From the NCBI RefSeq assembly GCF_009755605.1, contig NZ_WPNZ01000033.1, positions 44,021 through 108,020 on the forward strand: a stretch of 64,000 nucleotides of DNA, read 5' to 3'. The notes under the pieces were generated by a model. It had not been told where the DNA came from. It did not search any database and saw nothing but the letters and a program-made list of their open reading frames with translations. Shown piece after piece: positions 25,917 to 34,100 of this stretch. This DNA is from Streptomyces typhae (GTDB lineage Bacteria; Actinomycetota; Actinomycetes; Streptomycetales; Streptomycetaceae). A program made the translations under genes and the position numbers. Position 1 is the first letter of the stretch, and each line of letters starts with the position of its first letter.

Positions 25917-26867
25917 TCAGACGCCGAGCTTGCGTCCGACATGGGCGACGCGGACGCTCTTGTTCTCGGGGACGAGCCGGAAGTGGACGCGCCCCGGCCC
26001 GGGGGTGAAACGGGCGTGGGTGTCGAAGGTGCGCGGCTGCCCGTCGAGGTCGGTGAACACGCAGTACGCGCGGCTGCGTGTCTCGCCCTCGCCCGTGACG
26101 TGGGAGTGCCACTGCGGCCCCTCGGGTTCGGTGTGGGGGTTCCAGGAAGCCACGGCCTGATCGAGTTCCGCGAGGCGCCTGCCCGCCGGGCGCACCCAGC
26201 CCGGGGCCAGGTTCCGCAGCTGTTCCTCGACGTGGGGCAGGAATTCCAGGTGCGGGAAGAGGGCAGCGCGCCGCTCCCACAGGTGCGCTCCCTCGGACGC
26301 CGCGTCGACGCTGCCGCGGCGGGCCAGTTCCACCGACGCCCGCAGCCAGGCACCGTGCACCTCGCAGTGCGCGATCCCTGACAGGTGCCGCACCCGTACC
26401 TCGTCGGTCTCGGAACGGTACGCGCCCGCGGCATCGTCCACGAGTTGCTCGCGTTCCAGGGTGACCTGGTCGGCCGCCCAGCCCGGTTCGACCGCCAAGG
26501 AGACACCTAACCCGTCCAGCAGGTGGGCGGCCCCCAGTCCTTCCGCCGGCGCGCCCCGGTGCCGGTACTCGACGTCGTAGTGGCCCTGCCCGTCGGGGAA
26601 GACGACCCGGTGCGGCCACCTGGTCTGCATCCGGAGGAGCCGCTGCCACAGGTCCCGGTTGCGCGGGTTGCCGTGCCACTTGCCGATGGGGTGCCCGGAC
26701 GCGATCTGGAGCCCGGTGATCGGGACCTTACTGACCAGTACGGTGCCCGCCCGGTCGGCCCTGAGCACGGCAAGGACGCCCTGGGCCAGGTCCGTCATGG
26801 CCCGCTCCGCGCGTGCCGGGTCGCAGGTGGTGTCGCAGGACAGCTCATTCAGGAACAGCAGTGGCAC
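25917..26867 (-). CDS. Unrecognised protein in the defence triad, with TTA codon
   Basis: 316 residues; I do not recognise a domain. Features are an N-terminal LLFLNELSCD segment, VSKVPITGLQIASGHPIGKW, WQRLLRMQTRWPH, LSGIAHCEVHGAWLRASVEL and a C-terminal half with paired basic/aromatic residues (GRVHFRLVPENKSVRVAH). It is soluble, with no membrane segment. It is 55 bp downstream of the DUF3696 ATPase and 108 bp upstream of the giant helicase, all on one strand. Codon 120 is TTA (26508-26510). It may be an effector or nuclease subunit acting with the ATPase, comparable to the third gene of three-gene ATPase/DUF262 defence systems; this is inference from context only. Confidence 0.8.
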   Translation of the reverse strand: MPLLFLNELSCDTTCDPARAERAMTDLAQGVLAVLRADRAGTVLVSKVPITGLQIASGHPIGKWHGNPRNRDLWQRLLRMQTRWPHRVVFPDGQGHYDVEYRHRGAPAEGLGAAHLLDGLGVSLAVEPGWAADQVTLEREQLVDDAAGAYRSETDEVRVRHLSGIAHCEVHGAWLRASVELARRGSVDAASEGAHLWERRAALFPHLEFLPHVEEQLRNLAPGWVRPAGRRLAELDQAVASWNPHTEPEGPQWHSHVTGEGETRSRAYCVFTDLDGQPRTFDTHARFTPGPGRVHFRLVPENKSVRVAHVGRKLGV

Positions 26868-26922
26868 GTCTCCCCCTCCGTGATGTCGTGCAGGACCTGT
26901 CGGCCGCCCCCGGCCCCGTCCC

Positions 26923-28104
26923 TCAGGTCAGCAGTTCGTCGAGGGTGTTCTCCGCCTCGTCGAAGAAGCCCTCCGGCCACTGGTCGAGCATGCCGTCGCG
27001 GTCGACCCGGGGAGTGGTCACCTCGCCGCCCTTGACACCGCTCCTGAAGAAGTGGAAGACGGTGTGGTCCGGCGCCAGCACTCCGCGCTTCACGGCGAGA
27101 CGTACGCCGTTGAGCACATGGTCGCTGTGGGTCTCGATGACCAGTTGCGCCCCTTGCGCGGCCGCGGCGGCCGCGATGGAGGCCATCCAGGTCTGACCCC
27201 GCGGGTGGAGGTGTGCCTCGGGGTTCTCCAGGAGGATCAGGGACCCCGGCTTCGCCGTCAGGCAGGCCACGACGACCGGCAGCGCGTAGGTGAGGCCGAA
27301 GCCGACGTTCGTGGGGCGCCGCCGGGTGCCGCGCGGCCCGTCGAAGCCGTACGAGAGGCGCACGGAGTCGGTTCCCTCGATGGCGGCGGCCTGGATGTCC
27401 ACGCCGGGGCACAGTTCGCGCATCCACGCGGCGGCCTGGTCGAGGAGCCGGGCCGACTCCGCGTCCGGGTGGAGCAGTGGCCCGTCGGGGACCACGTACT
27501 CCCTGCCTCGCAACCGCAGGTGGTTGACGGTGTGCTGGCCCTTCACGCCCAGGAAGCCGCGCCCGACGACCGCGTGGTGGTCCCGGGGGTAGAACTCGGC
27601 GGGCGAGATGCGTTCGGCGTGCAGGTACTGGAATCCGGCGGTGAAGTACGCGGGGACGACGGCCGCCGCGCCTTTCGGGGCCTTTCCGCCTTCGCTGATG
27701 AGGGGAATGTCGACACCGGTCAGCGGCAGCAGGTTCTGTTCCGCTTCGTAGGCCACGGTCCAGGAGTACCGGTACGCGCCTTCGCTCACCGCGAGGGTGA
27801 TGGCCGGGTCGTCCCCGGTGAAGTCCTCGTGCAGGACGTCGCGGCCGGTGCCGAGGGAGACGAGTTCACCGTTGAGGAGAAACCCGTTGTCGGTGGTGGT
27901 GATGTCCCCGGATCCCGCCGCCGTCACGAGGTCGCGTACGTCGTCGAAGTCACCGGCCGTATAGGACTGCTGGAGGAGGCCGAGCGCCTGGAGGACGCTG
28001 CTCTTGCCGGAGGAGTTGAGGCCGGTCAGCAGGGTGAGGGGACCCAGCCCGAGGTCCAGGTGCTGGAACGCCTTGAAGTTCGTCAGCGTCAGCTGGTCAA
28101 TCAC
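26923..28104 (-). CDS. AAA/OLD-like ATPase with DUF3696
   Basis: 393 residues. Walker A GLNSSGKSS is at residues 28-36. LILLENPEAHLHPRGQ (signature/Walker B, near 290) and VIETHSDHVLNGVRLAV (H-loop) place it in the ABC-like OLD/RecF ATPase group. The C-terminal DGMLDQWPEGFFDE is the hallmark of DUF3696. No TOPRIM nuclease domain is visible. It probably acts as a DNA- or complex-sensing ATPase driving a partner effector. Its ATG at 28104 lies within the last codons of the DUF262 gene (8-base overlap), so the pair is translationally coupled. Confidence 0.92.
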   Translation of the reverse strand: MIDQLTLTNFKAFQHLDLGLGPLTLLTGLNSSGKSSVLQALGLLQQSYTAGDFDDVRDLVTAAGSGDITTTDNGFLLNGELVSLGTGRDVLHEDFTGDDPAITLAVSEGAYRYSWTVAYEAEQNLLPLTGVDIPLISEGGKAPKGAAAVVPAYFTAGFQYLHAERISPAEFYPRDHHAVVGRGFLGVKGQHTVNHLRLRGREYVVPDGPLLHPDAESARLLDQAAAWMRELCPGVDIQAAAIEGTDSVRLSYGFDGPRGTRRRPTNVGFGLTYALPVVVACLTAKPGSLILLENPEAHLHPRGQTWMASIAAAAAAQGAQLVIETHSDHVLNGVRLAVKRGVLAPDHTVFHFFRSGVKGGEVTTPRVDRDGMLDQWPEGFFDEAENTLDELLT

Positions 28105-29404
28105 CGTCCACTACCCCCCGGAAGAGCTGTGCCATCAGAGCGAACCTGGTGTGCACCTTCTTCGTGTCGCCCGTGGCGACGGAGATGGCGCGGTCGAAGT
28201 CCCAGTCCTTCATCAGCTCGAAGAAGCCGTCGAGCACCCTGTCACGCGACGCTACCAGCACCTCACGCTCGTGATCGTTCAGGTTGGCGAGATTGACCGC
28301 GACTGTCTCGAACAAGGCTTTGTTGATGGGCGACTTGCCCTTCCCGCCGTGCCACTTCCGGAAGGCGTGCTCACCGAAGACCCGCGCCGCGCACCGCATC
28401 GCCTTGCGGAACGCCAGGGCCTCATCTTCCCGCTCCTCGTCGCTCAGCCGGTTCACGAGGTGCATGGCGCCGATGAGGAACTGGTCGAAGTCCCGCTGCG
28501 TGTGCCGGGCGGGGTCGGTCAGCCGGAACGCCAGGAAGCGCAGGACCATTTCCCGGTCGGCCATCCGCTCGTTCGAGACACTGTTCCCGGTGGCGTCGCC
28601 GAAGGCCGGGTCCTCGGCGAGGTCGGCGAGGAAGCCGCGCACCGGGCCGCCGATCAGGGCGTGCCTGATCTCCTGCGGCTTGAGCGGCATCCCCCCGGTG
28701 TTGATCCGGGCGAAGACGTTGAACTTCACTGCCTCCGGGGTGCCCTGCTGGACGATGTGCACGACGAGCTGCGTCTCACGCAGCCTGATCTTCAGCCGCC
28801 CTGTCAGGTCCTGGTAGCCGTGCCCGTGGAAGTCCCCGAGGTAGTCGAGCCCGCGCAGCCTCAGGGGCGACATGCCCACGGTGTCCGGGTCCATGAACCG
28901 GGCGATGGCCGTGAGGCGCTGGATGCCGTCGACCACGGCCCAGTGGTCCTCCTCGTCCTGCGCCATGTGGAAGGACGAGATGGGGATGCGCAGCAGCAGT
29001 GACTCGATGAGTCGGCTCTGCTGTACGTCGGTCCAGATACCCGCCCGGCGCTGGAAGTCGGGCGCGAGGTCGATCATCCCCTCCCGCAGGCGGGACAGGA
29101 GAAGATCGACGGTGGTCGTCTGGGTCTCGATCCTGATGCTCTCGGGCCGGAAGGGCGCGAGGATCTCGTCGGCGCCACGCGCCGCGTCCGGCCCGTGCGC
29201 CACGCTCTCCTCGTCGGCCGGCTGCTCCAGTTCCACACCGGTCGGCAGCCCGTCGCCGCCGACCTCGACGGGCCCGTGCAGCGACGGGAAGAGTCCGGGC
29301 TGGAGCTGCTCCTCGTCCTCGGCAGGGAACTGGTAGCGCTGGTACCCGACAGCCCGCCCGCGCCCGGAGGCCCGCCCGCTGCCGCTGTCCTCAAGCCCTG
29401 CCAT
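28097..29404 (-). CDS. DUF262 (GmrS/ParB-like) domain protein
   Basis: 435 residues. An acidic, Gly-rich N-terminal about 85 residues precedes the DUF262 domain: LAPDFQRRAGIW, VVDGIQRLTAI (usually DGQQR, here DGIQR, near 159) and FNVFARINTGGMPLKPQEIR (near 231). DUF262 domains hydrolyse NTPs and are found in GmrSD type IV enzymes and other defence proteins. No DUF1607/HNH GmrD nuclease domain is apparent at the C-terminus, so this chain probably relies on partners for cleavage. First gene of the triad DUF262 - DUF3696 ATPase - orphan. The ATG at 29404 is 70 bp downstream of the HATPase gene. Confidence 0.92.
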   Translation of the reverse strand: MAGLEDSGSGRASGRGRAVGYQRYQFPAEDEEQLQPGLFPSLHGPVEVGGDGLPTGVELEQPADEESVAHGPDAARGADEILAPFRPESIRIETQTTTVDLLLSRLREGMIDLAPDFQRRAGIWTDVQQSRLIESLLLRIPISSFHMAQDEEDHWAVVDGIQRLTAIARFMDPDTVGMSPLRLRGLDYLGDFHGHGYQDLTGRLKIRLRETQLVVHIVQQGTPEAVKFNVFARINTGGMPLKPQEIRHALIGGPVRGFLADLAEDPAFGDATGNSVSNERMADREMVLRFLAFRLTDPARHTQRDFDQFLIGAMHLVNRLSDEEREDEALAFRKAMRCAARVFGEHAFRKWHGGKGKSPINKALFETVAVNLANLNDHEREVLVASRDRVLDGFFELMKDWDFDRAISVATGDTKKVHTRFALMAQLFRGVVDGD

Positions 29405-29474
29405 GGCTCCCCGTCCCGTCTCCCGCCGTACCGTCCCTGGTCCGTGACCAGCCTATAGACGGCGGGTGAGCGCG

Positions 29475-29927
29475 TCAGCGAGGCAGATCCAGTTCGGCGC
29501 GGACCGTCTTGCCGACGGGCAGCCGATCGAGGACGGCCCACCGGTCGGCGAGCGCCGCGACGAGCAGCAGCCCGCGACCGCCCTCCGCCGTGCCGGGCGG
29601 TACGGCGACACCGGCCGCTCCTTCGGGCCGCCGTTCGCCCCGGGCATCCGACACGTCGATCCGGAGGACGCCCGCGTAGGTGTCCACGGTGAGGCACACC
29701 TCGATATCACGGCCGGGGACACGGCCGTGGGTGACGGCGTTGGCGGCCAGCTCGGCGACCAGGAGCGCGGCGGCGTCCGAGGTGTCGCAGCCGTAGGGAA
29801 CACCCCAGGCGTCCAGTCGGTGCAGAACGAGGTGGCGGGCGAGACGGGCGCCGCGTGGGGTGGCGCTGAATCGCTGAGTGAACACACGTACGGTAACCGG
29901 AGTCTGCCGCGTGGGGGAAGGCGTCAT
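29475..29927 (-). CDS. HATPase_c ATP-binding protein (anti-sigma/SpoIIAB-like)
   Basis: 150 residues. The GHKL fold is marked by LLVAELAANAVTHG (N box), RIDVSDARGERR (G1 region) and EGGRGLLLVAALADRW (G2). Streptomyces has many such stand-alone kinases; they are often encoded beside XRE-DUF5753 and DUF397 genes as in the WhiJ and AbaA loci. It is divergent from the XRE gene at 30087 and lies 70 bp upstream of the DUF262 gene, so readthrough could co-express them. The longer in-frame start at 30344 is rejected because it would run across the divergent promoter and the XRE gene. Confidence 0.9.
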   Translation of the reverse strand: MTPSPTRQTPVTVRVFTQRFSATPRGARLARHLVLHRLDAWGVPYGCDTSDAAALLVAELAANAVTHGRVPGRDIEVCLTVDTYAGVLRIDVSDARGERRPEGAAGVAVPPGTAEGGRGLLLVAALADRWAVLDRLPVGKTVRAELDLPR

Positions 29928-29971
29928 GGCCTCAACGTCGCTGCGCACAAGGCCTTTGGGCCAGATCGACG

Positions 29972-29998
29972 ACTCGTACTCTGCCGGAGAGTACGAGT
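29972..29998. promoter_or_regulatory. Palindromic operator-like site in the divergent promoter
   Basis: Perfect 11-bp inverted repeat (ACTCGTACTCT / AGAGTACGAGT) with a 5-bp spacer, between the HATPase gene and the XRE gene. A likely autoregulatory site for the XRE-DUF5753 protein, controlling its own operon and the leftward genes. Confidence 0.75.
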
Positions 29999-30086
29999 AC
30001 ACAGAGTAGACAGGGTTCTCGACCGACCGTAACCATGTGTGCGTCGAGAGTGATGTACGGGGCAGGCGTACGGGAGGTGACCTCGT

Positions 30087-30938
30087 ATGGCGGGCGGTAC
30101 GAGCGGGACGGCGAGCGGCAGCGAGCCGGAGGTGTCGGACAGTCTCAGGACGTTCGGCGAAGTGTTCAAGGCCTTCCGCAAACGGGCGGACCTGACACAG
30201 GAGGGGTACGCCGAACTCGTCCCCTACTCCGTCCAGACGATCGCCAAGATCGAACAGGGCCGCCGTTACCCGCAGCCGGACTTCGTCGGGCGGGCGGAGG
30301 AGATCCTGGACGCGTTCGGGGCGCTGCGCGGTGCGGCCCGGCACCTGTCACGGCAGCCGGGCCTCGCGAACTGGTTCAGACATTGGGCGAGGTTCGAGGC
30401 GGAGGCGGTGAGCCTCTACACCTACGAGTGCCGGGTGGTGCCCGGCTTGTTGCAGACGGAGGCGTACGCGCGGGCGGTGTCGTTCAGCGTGCCGCCGCTC
30501 CCGGACGAGGAGCAGCTCGCCGAGCGCGTCGCGGCACGCCTGGCCCGCCAGCACCTGCTGGCCACGACCCGGAAGCCACCGACGGCGTTCAGTTTCATCG
30601 TGGAGCAGGCGGTGCTTGAGCGGCATACGGGCGGGGCGGAGGTGACGCGGGAGCTGTTCGACCACCTCGTGGATGTGGTCGAGCGGCACTGGAACGTGGA
30701 GTTCCAGCTGATGCCGCTGCGGCAGCCTGTGCATGCGGGTATGGATGGCCCGCTTCAGCTGGCGGAGACGCCGGAACGTCGGTGGTACGGGTACTCGGAG
30801 GGGCAGAAGAATGGGCGGCTGATCACCGACTTGAAAGAGATCAGCGTGCTGCAACAACGCTATGCAAAGATGCGCTCGCAGGCCCTCACTCCCGAAGACT
30901 CCCTGGGCCTGCTGAAGCGGATGCGAGGAGCGCTATGA
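30087..30938 (+). CDS. XRE-family regulator with DUF5753 (Scr1/WhiJ-like)
   Basis: 283 residues. An N-terminal helix-turn-helix (about residues 22-78: FGEVFKAFRKRADLTQEGYA, VQTIAKIEQGRRYP) is followed by the DUF5753 ligand/partner domain (ARFEAEAVSLYTYECRVVPG, LLQTEAYARAV, FIVEQAVLERHTGG, HAGMDGPL). This is the WhiJ-like architecture, which works with a small DUF397 protein. The next gene, overlapping by four bases, is exactly that. It probably represses through the nearby palindrome and is released by an unknown signal. Located between the two halves of the defence island. Confidence 0.94.
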   Translation: MAGGTSGTASGSEPEVSDSLRTFGEVFKAFRKRADLTQEGYAELVPYSVQTIAKIEQGRRYPQPDFVGRAEEILDAFGALRGAARHLSRQPGLANWFRHWARFEAEAVSLYTYECRVVPGLLQTEAYARAVSFSVPPLPDEEQLAERVAARLARQHLLATTRKPPTAFSFIVEQAVLERHTGGAEVTRELFDHLVDVVERHWNVEFQLMPLRQPVHAGMDGPLQLAETPERRWYGYSEGQKNGRLITDLKEISVLQQRYAKMRSQALTPEDSLGLLKRMRGAL

Positions 30939-31132
30939 GCACGTCCGAACTGGCCTGGTTCAAGAGCAGCTACAGCGGTTCCGAGGGAGACAGCTGCGTC
31001 GAGGTGGCGATGTGTGGGGCGGAGGCTGAGCCGGTCACGACAGTCCGCATACGGGACTCCAAGCTGCGCCGGAGCCCCCAGCTCGCCGTGGCGCCCGAGA
31101 CGTGGCGGAGCTTCCTCGCGTACGCGAGCTAG
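30935..31132 (+). CDS. DUF397 (BldB/WhiJ-associated) small protein
   Basis: 65 residues. LAWFKSSYSGSEGDSCVEVA at the start and VRIRDSKLRRSPQLAVAPETW at the end are the complete DUF397 signature. Such proteins act as antitoxin-like partners of XRE-DUF5753 regulators. The ATG overlaps the regulator's stop (ATGA), so the two are made in a fixed ratio. Confidence 0.94.
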   Translation: MSTSELAWFKSSYSGSEGDSCVEVAMCGAEAEPVTTVRIRDSKLRRSPQLAVAPETWRSFLAYAS

Positions 31133-31155
31133 GGCTGAGGCCGCTGCCGTATCGC

Positions 31156-31195
31156 AAGCGCCCCGCACGGGACTCAAGTCCCGTGCGGGGCGCTT
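31156..31195. terminator. Bidirectional terminator between DUF397 and methyltransferase genes
   Basis: A perfect 19-bp inverted repeat (31156-31174 with 31177-31195) with a 2-base centre, followed on the plus strand by TTGCTT. It lies between convergent genes that end at 31132 and 31199. Confidence 0.9.
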
Positions 31196-31198
31196 TGC

Positions 31199-34100
31199 TT
31201 AAGCTTTCCGCAGCCGCTCCGTGAACACGGCGTGCGCGGCGCGCATCTCCTCTTCGCGTTCGGCCTTGTAGAAGGGGGCGGTGTAGCCCTCGGGGGGCTC
31301 GGGGCGCTCACCCTTCTGGTAGGCGAGGAAGTGCTCGTAGTCCTGCTTGGTCTGGCCGTGGCCGTAGGTGTGGCGACTTCCGGCAATCTTGCGCTCGTTG
31401 GCATCGAACCACGTCACCGCGTCGAAGTCCTGCATGATCGGGAAGCGGGACTTGTACATGGCTACCAGGGCGTCGGCGCTGACACCGAGCCAGACCGCTA
31501 CGAGGGCGTCGATCTCTACGAGCGCGGCTCGGCGGGCACGCTCGGATCGCAGAGGGGTGTCGCGGTTCCAGACAGGGGTGACGCTGTGCAGCGGCTGAAG
31601 GCCGGGCCAGTCGTGTGCCCAGGGCTCGTAGCCAGGCCATGAGGGGTCATACAGATCCTGCCAAAGTTCGCCGTAAGCACTGGTCAGGCAGTTGAGGCGA
31701 AGCGTACGTAGGAGCAGTGCTGACGCGAGCGGGTGATCCAGGCCAGGCGCAGGCATCCTTCGCGCTGGCGCCTTCTTCAAGTGGCCGACACCGGTGGTAC
31801 GCAACAAGTAGTCCACCGGCATTCCGGTCCAGAAACCAGCCGTTAGGGCTGTGAGCCTCATACTCCCGACAACAGCACTGTGCACAAGGTCGATATGTGC
31901 CGCGCCCTGCGGGACGATTGCGGTGTAGAGGCTGCGCTCAGTGTCAGGAGCGATCATTTCCCGCCACGCAACCCGGTAGAACTCCGTATACGGCCGCCGC
32001 AACCGCCGCACCAGTTCTGCATCCACCTCCTCCACCGTCACTGCCTCCGGCGCGACCTCCCGCACCTTGGCCACAGCAGCCCGCGCCCGCGATACCTCCC
32101 GCTCGGACGCCCGCAACTCCTCCAGGCTCCGGTGATCGCTCCACACGTCCTGGGCCGCGCGGTACACATGCGGCTTCGCCACGTACACGTATTCGGACTC
32201 GGGCACCGCATCATCCGCGAGCGTCATCGGGTTAAGCCCCAAGAGCTCACCTGCGCCCTGGCTGGGCTGCTTGAACATCGGATTTGCCAAGCCGATTTGC
32301 GGCCCCCTGAGGATTACCTGCGACCAGTCGTCCGGGCAGCTGATCGCACCCTCGGAATCAGGGAGGTTGTAGCCGATCAGACCGTCATCCTTGGCGGTCT
32401 TCTCGTTGTAGCCGCTACTGATTTGAGGCTCATGCGCAGCAAGTCTCGTGGAGTAATTCGCCATCGCCTGAATGGCCTGAGCTTCAGCCGTGCTCACGGG
32501 CGACAGCAGTCGAGTCTGACGAAGAGGCTGAGATTCCTCACCCGTAAGGCGCTGCCACTGGGCGAGTGTCTCCCTCGTCACCCGGATGATCCGCTTGCGG
32601 TGCGGCCGCCCGTCCCAACTACCGGCATAGCGGATGCCTGGGTCAGGCGCGGTGCCGTCATCCTGCGCTGACAGCCGTAGAGCATCCACCGAAACCAACC
32701 ACGAGAGGTGGTCAAACCCAATCGGACCCGCCTGCCCGTAGATATGCACACCGAAGTGACTGGCGTGCCCAACAGGCGGCGGGAAGAATCGGTTGCCCTG
32801 GTTCACGAAATCGCCGTGAACCAACAGCCGTTCATAGGCGGCCTCTCGGATTCGACCCTCCTTATCGCCACTGAAGTGTGAGCCAGGATGAATCAGGCCC
32901 ACTGTGCCCCGGGGGGCCGCATGCGACCAGGTTGTGCACATGAAAGCGCGGTACAGGTCCGGTCGTGTTCCTGTAAGCACGGGATACGTAACCGGGTTGC
33001 TCAGGTATGCGGCGGTGCCGACCGTGACGACCAGGTCACGCAAGTATTGACTACGCTCACCTCTCTGCGACAACGTATCGGCCTTTCGCTCCCGCCACGT
33101 GGTCGCCGAGGGCTTCTGCGCGAGCTGGAACCACGGATCGAACTCAGCAAGCACCACACCTTCGTTCCAGTCCGGCCGCACCCACGGCGGGTTCCCCACC
33201 TGAAGGTCAAACCCACCCCGCTCCCCCCGGAAAACGTGCGCGAAGAGCAGCTCCCAGTGGAAGAACCCGTGCCCGTCCTCCGCCTTTATGTCCCCCTCAT
33301 TCGTACCGGCGATGTCCTCGACCACGTCAAGCCACGGAAAGCGTTCCGCCAGCCTGAACGGCGAGTCCATGCCCATCACACCGTCGAGGCTCCGCTCGTA
33401 CGCCTCAAGGAGCGGCAAGGCCTCGTCCACGGGAAGGTCGTCCAGACCGTCCAGGAAGGAGACGTCACCCCCGGCGTCGCCCCCGGCATCCCGCGTACCG
33501 AGAGCCAGCTCCAGGAACTCCAGCCAGTCCCCGAAGGTCTTCAGAGGGATGGCGCTCCTCCGCTGGTCCTCCCTGATCTGCGCCTTGCGCCCACCGCTCC
33601 CGGAACGCTGCTTCGTGCGGAGCCCCGCCGCGTTGTCGACGGCGGACGCGGGGGCGGACACCGGCAGTTCCTCCTGTTCGCCGTCCGGGTGGTCGAAGAA
33701 GCCGACCGCCTGCCAGGCGACATCACCCGGCGCGGGCTCGCTCGGCTCGGCCTCCGGCGAGGGCGCGACGGCGGCCCCCGCAGCGAGACCCCCAGCCTCC
33801 GCCCCGTACCGGGACGCAGTCCCGTCAAGCAGCCCTACCTGGTCCAGCGGCCAGAACCACAGCGCACACCAGGCGTCCATGACCGTCTTCAGGCGCCAGT
33901 ACGGCGTACCGGCCGCCGTCAGGTCGTCCAGGACCCGCTTCTTGTCGGTGGCTTCCCTGGCGGGCCCGAGCCAGTCGGCTCCCCACACGTCGATGCGGCG
34001 TGACACCTTGCGCTCGGAGAGTTCCAGGCGCTTGGCGACGAGGCTCCACAGGAACTCGGCCCGGCGGGCCACCGCCTGCACCCGGCCCAGCTCGGTCTTG

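Noticed and set aside
18960..26381. Long open frames on the plus strand opposite the giant helicase (18960-23999 and 24375-26381)
   Set aside because: They mirror the third-position G/C bias of the minus-strand gene, have Gly/Val/Ala/Arg-rich translations and no domains.
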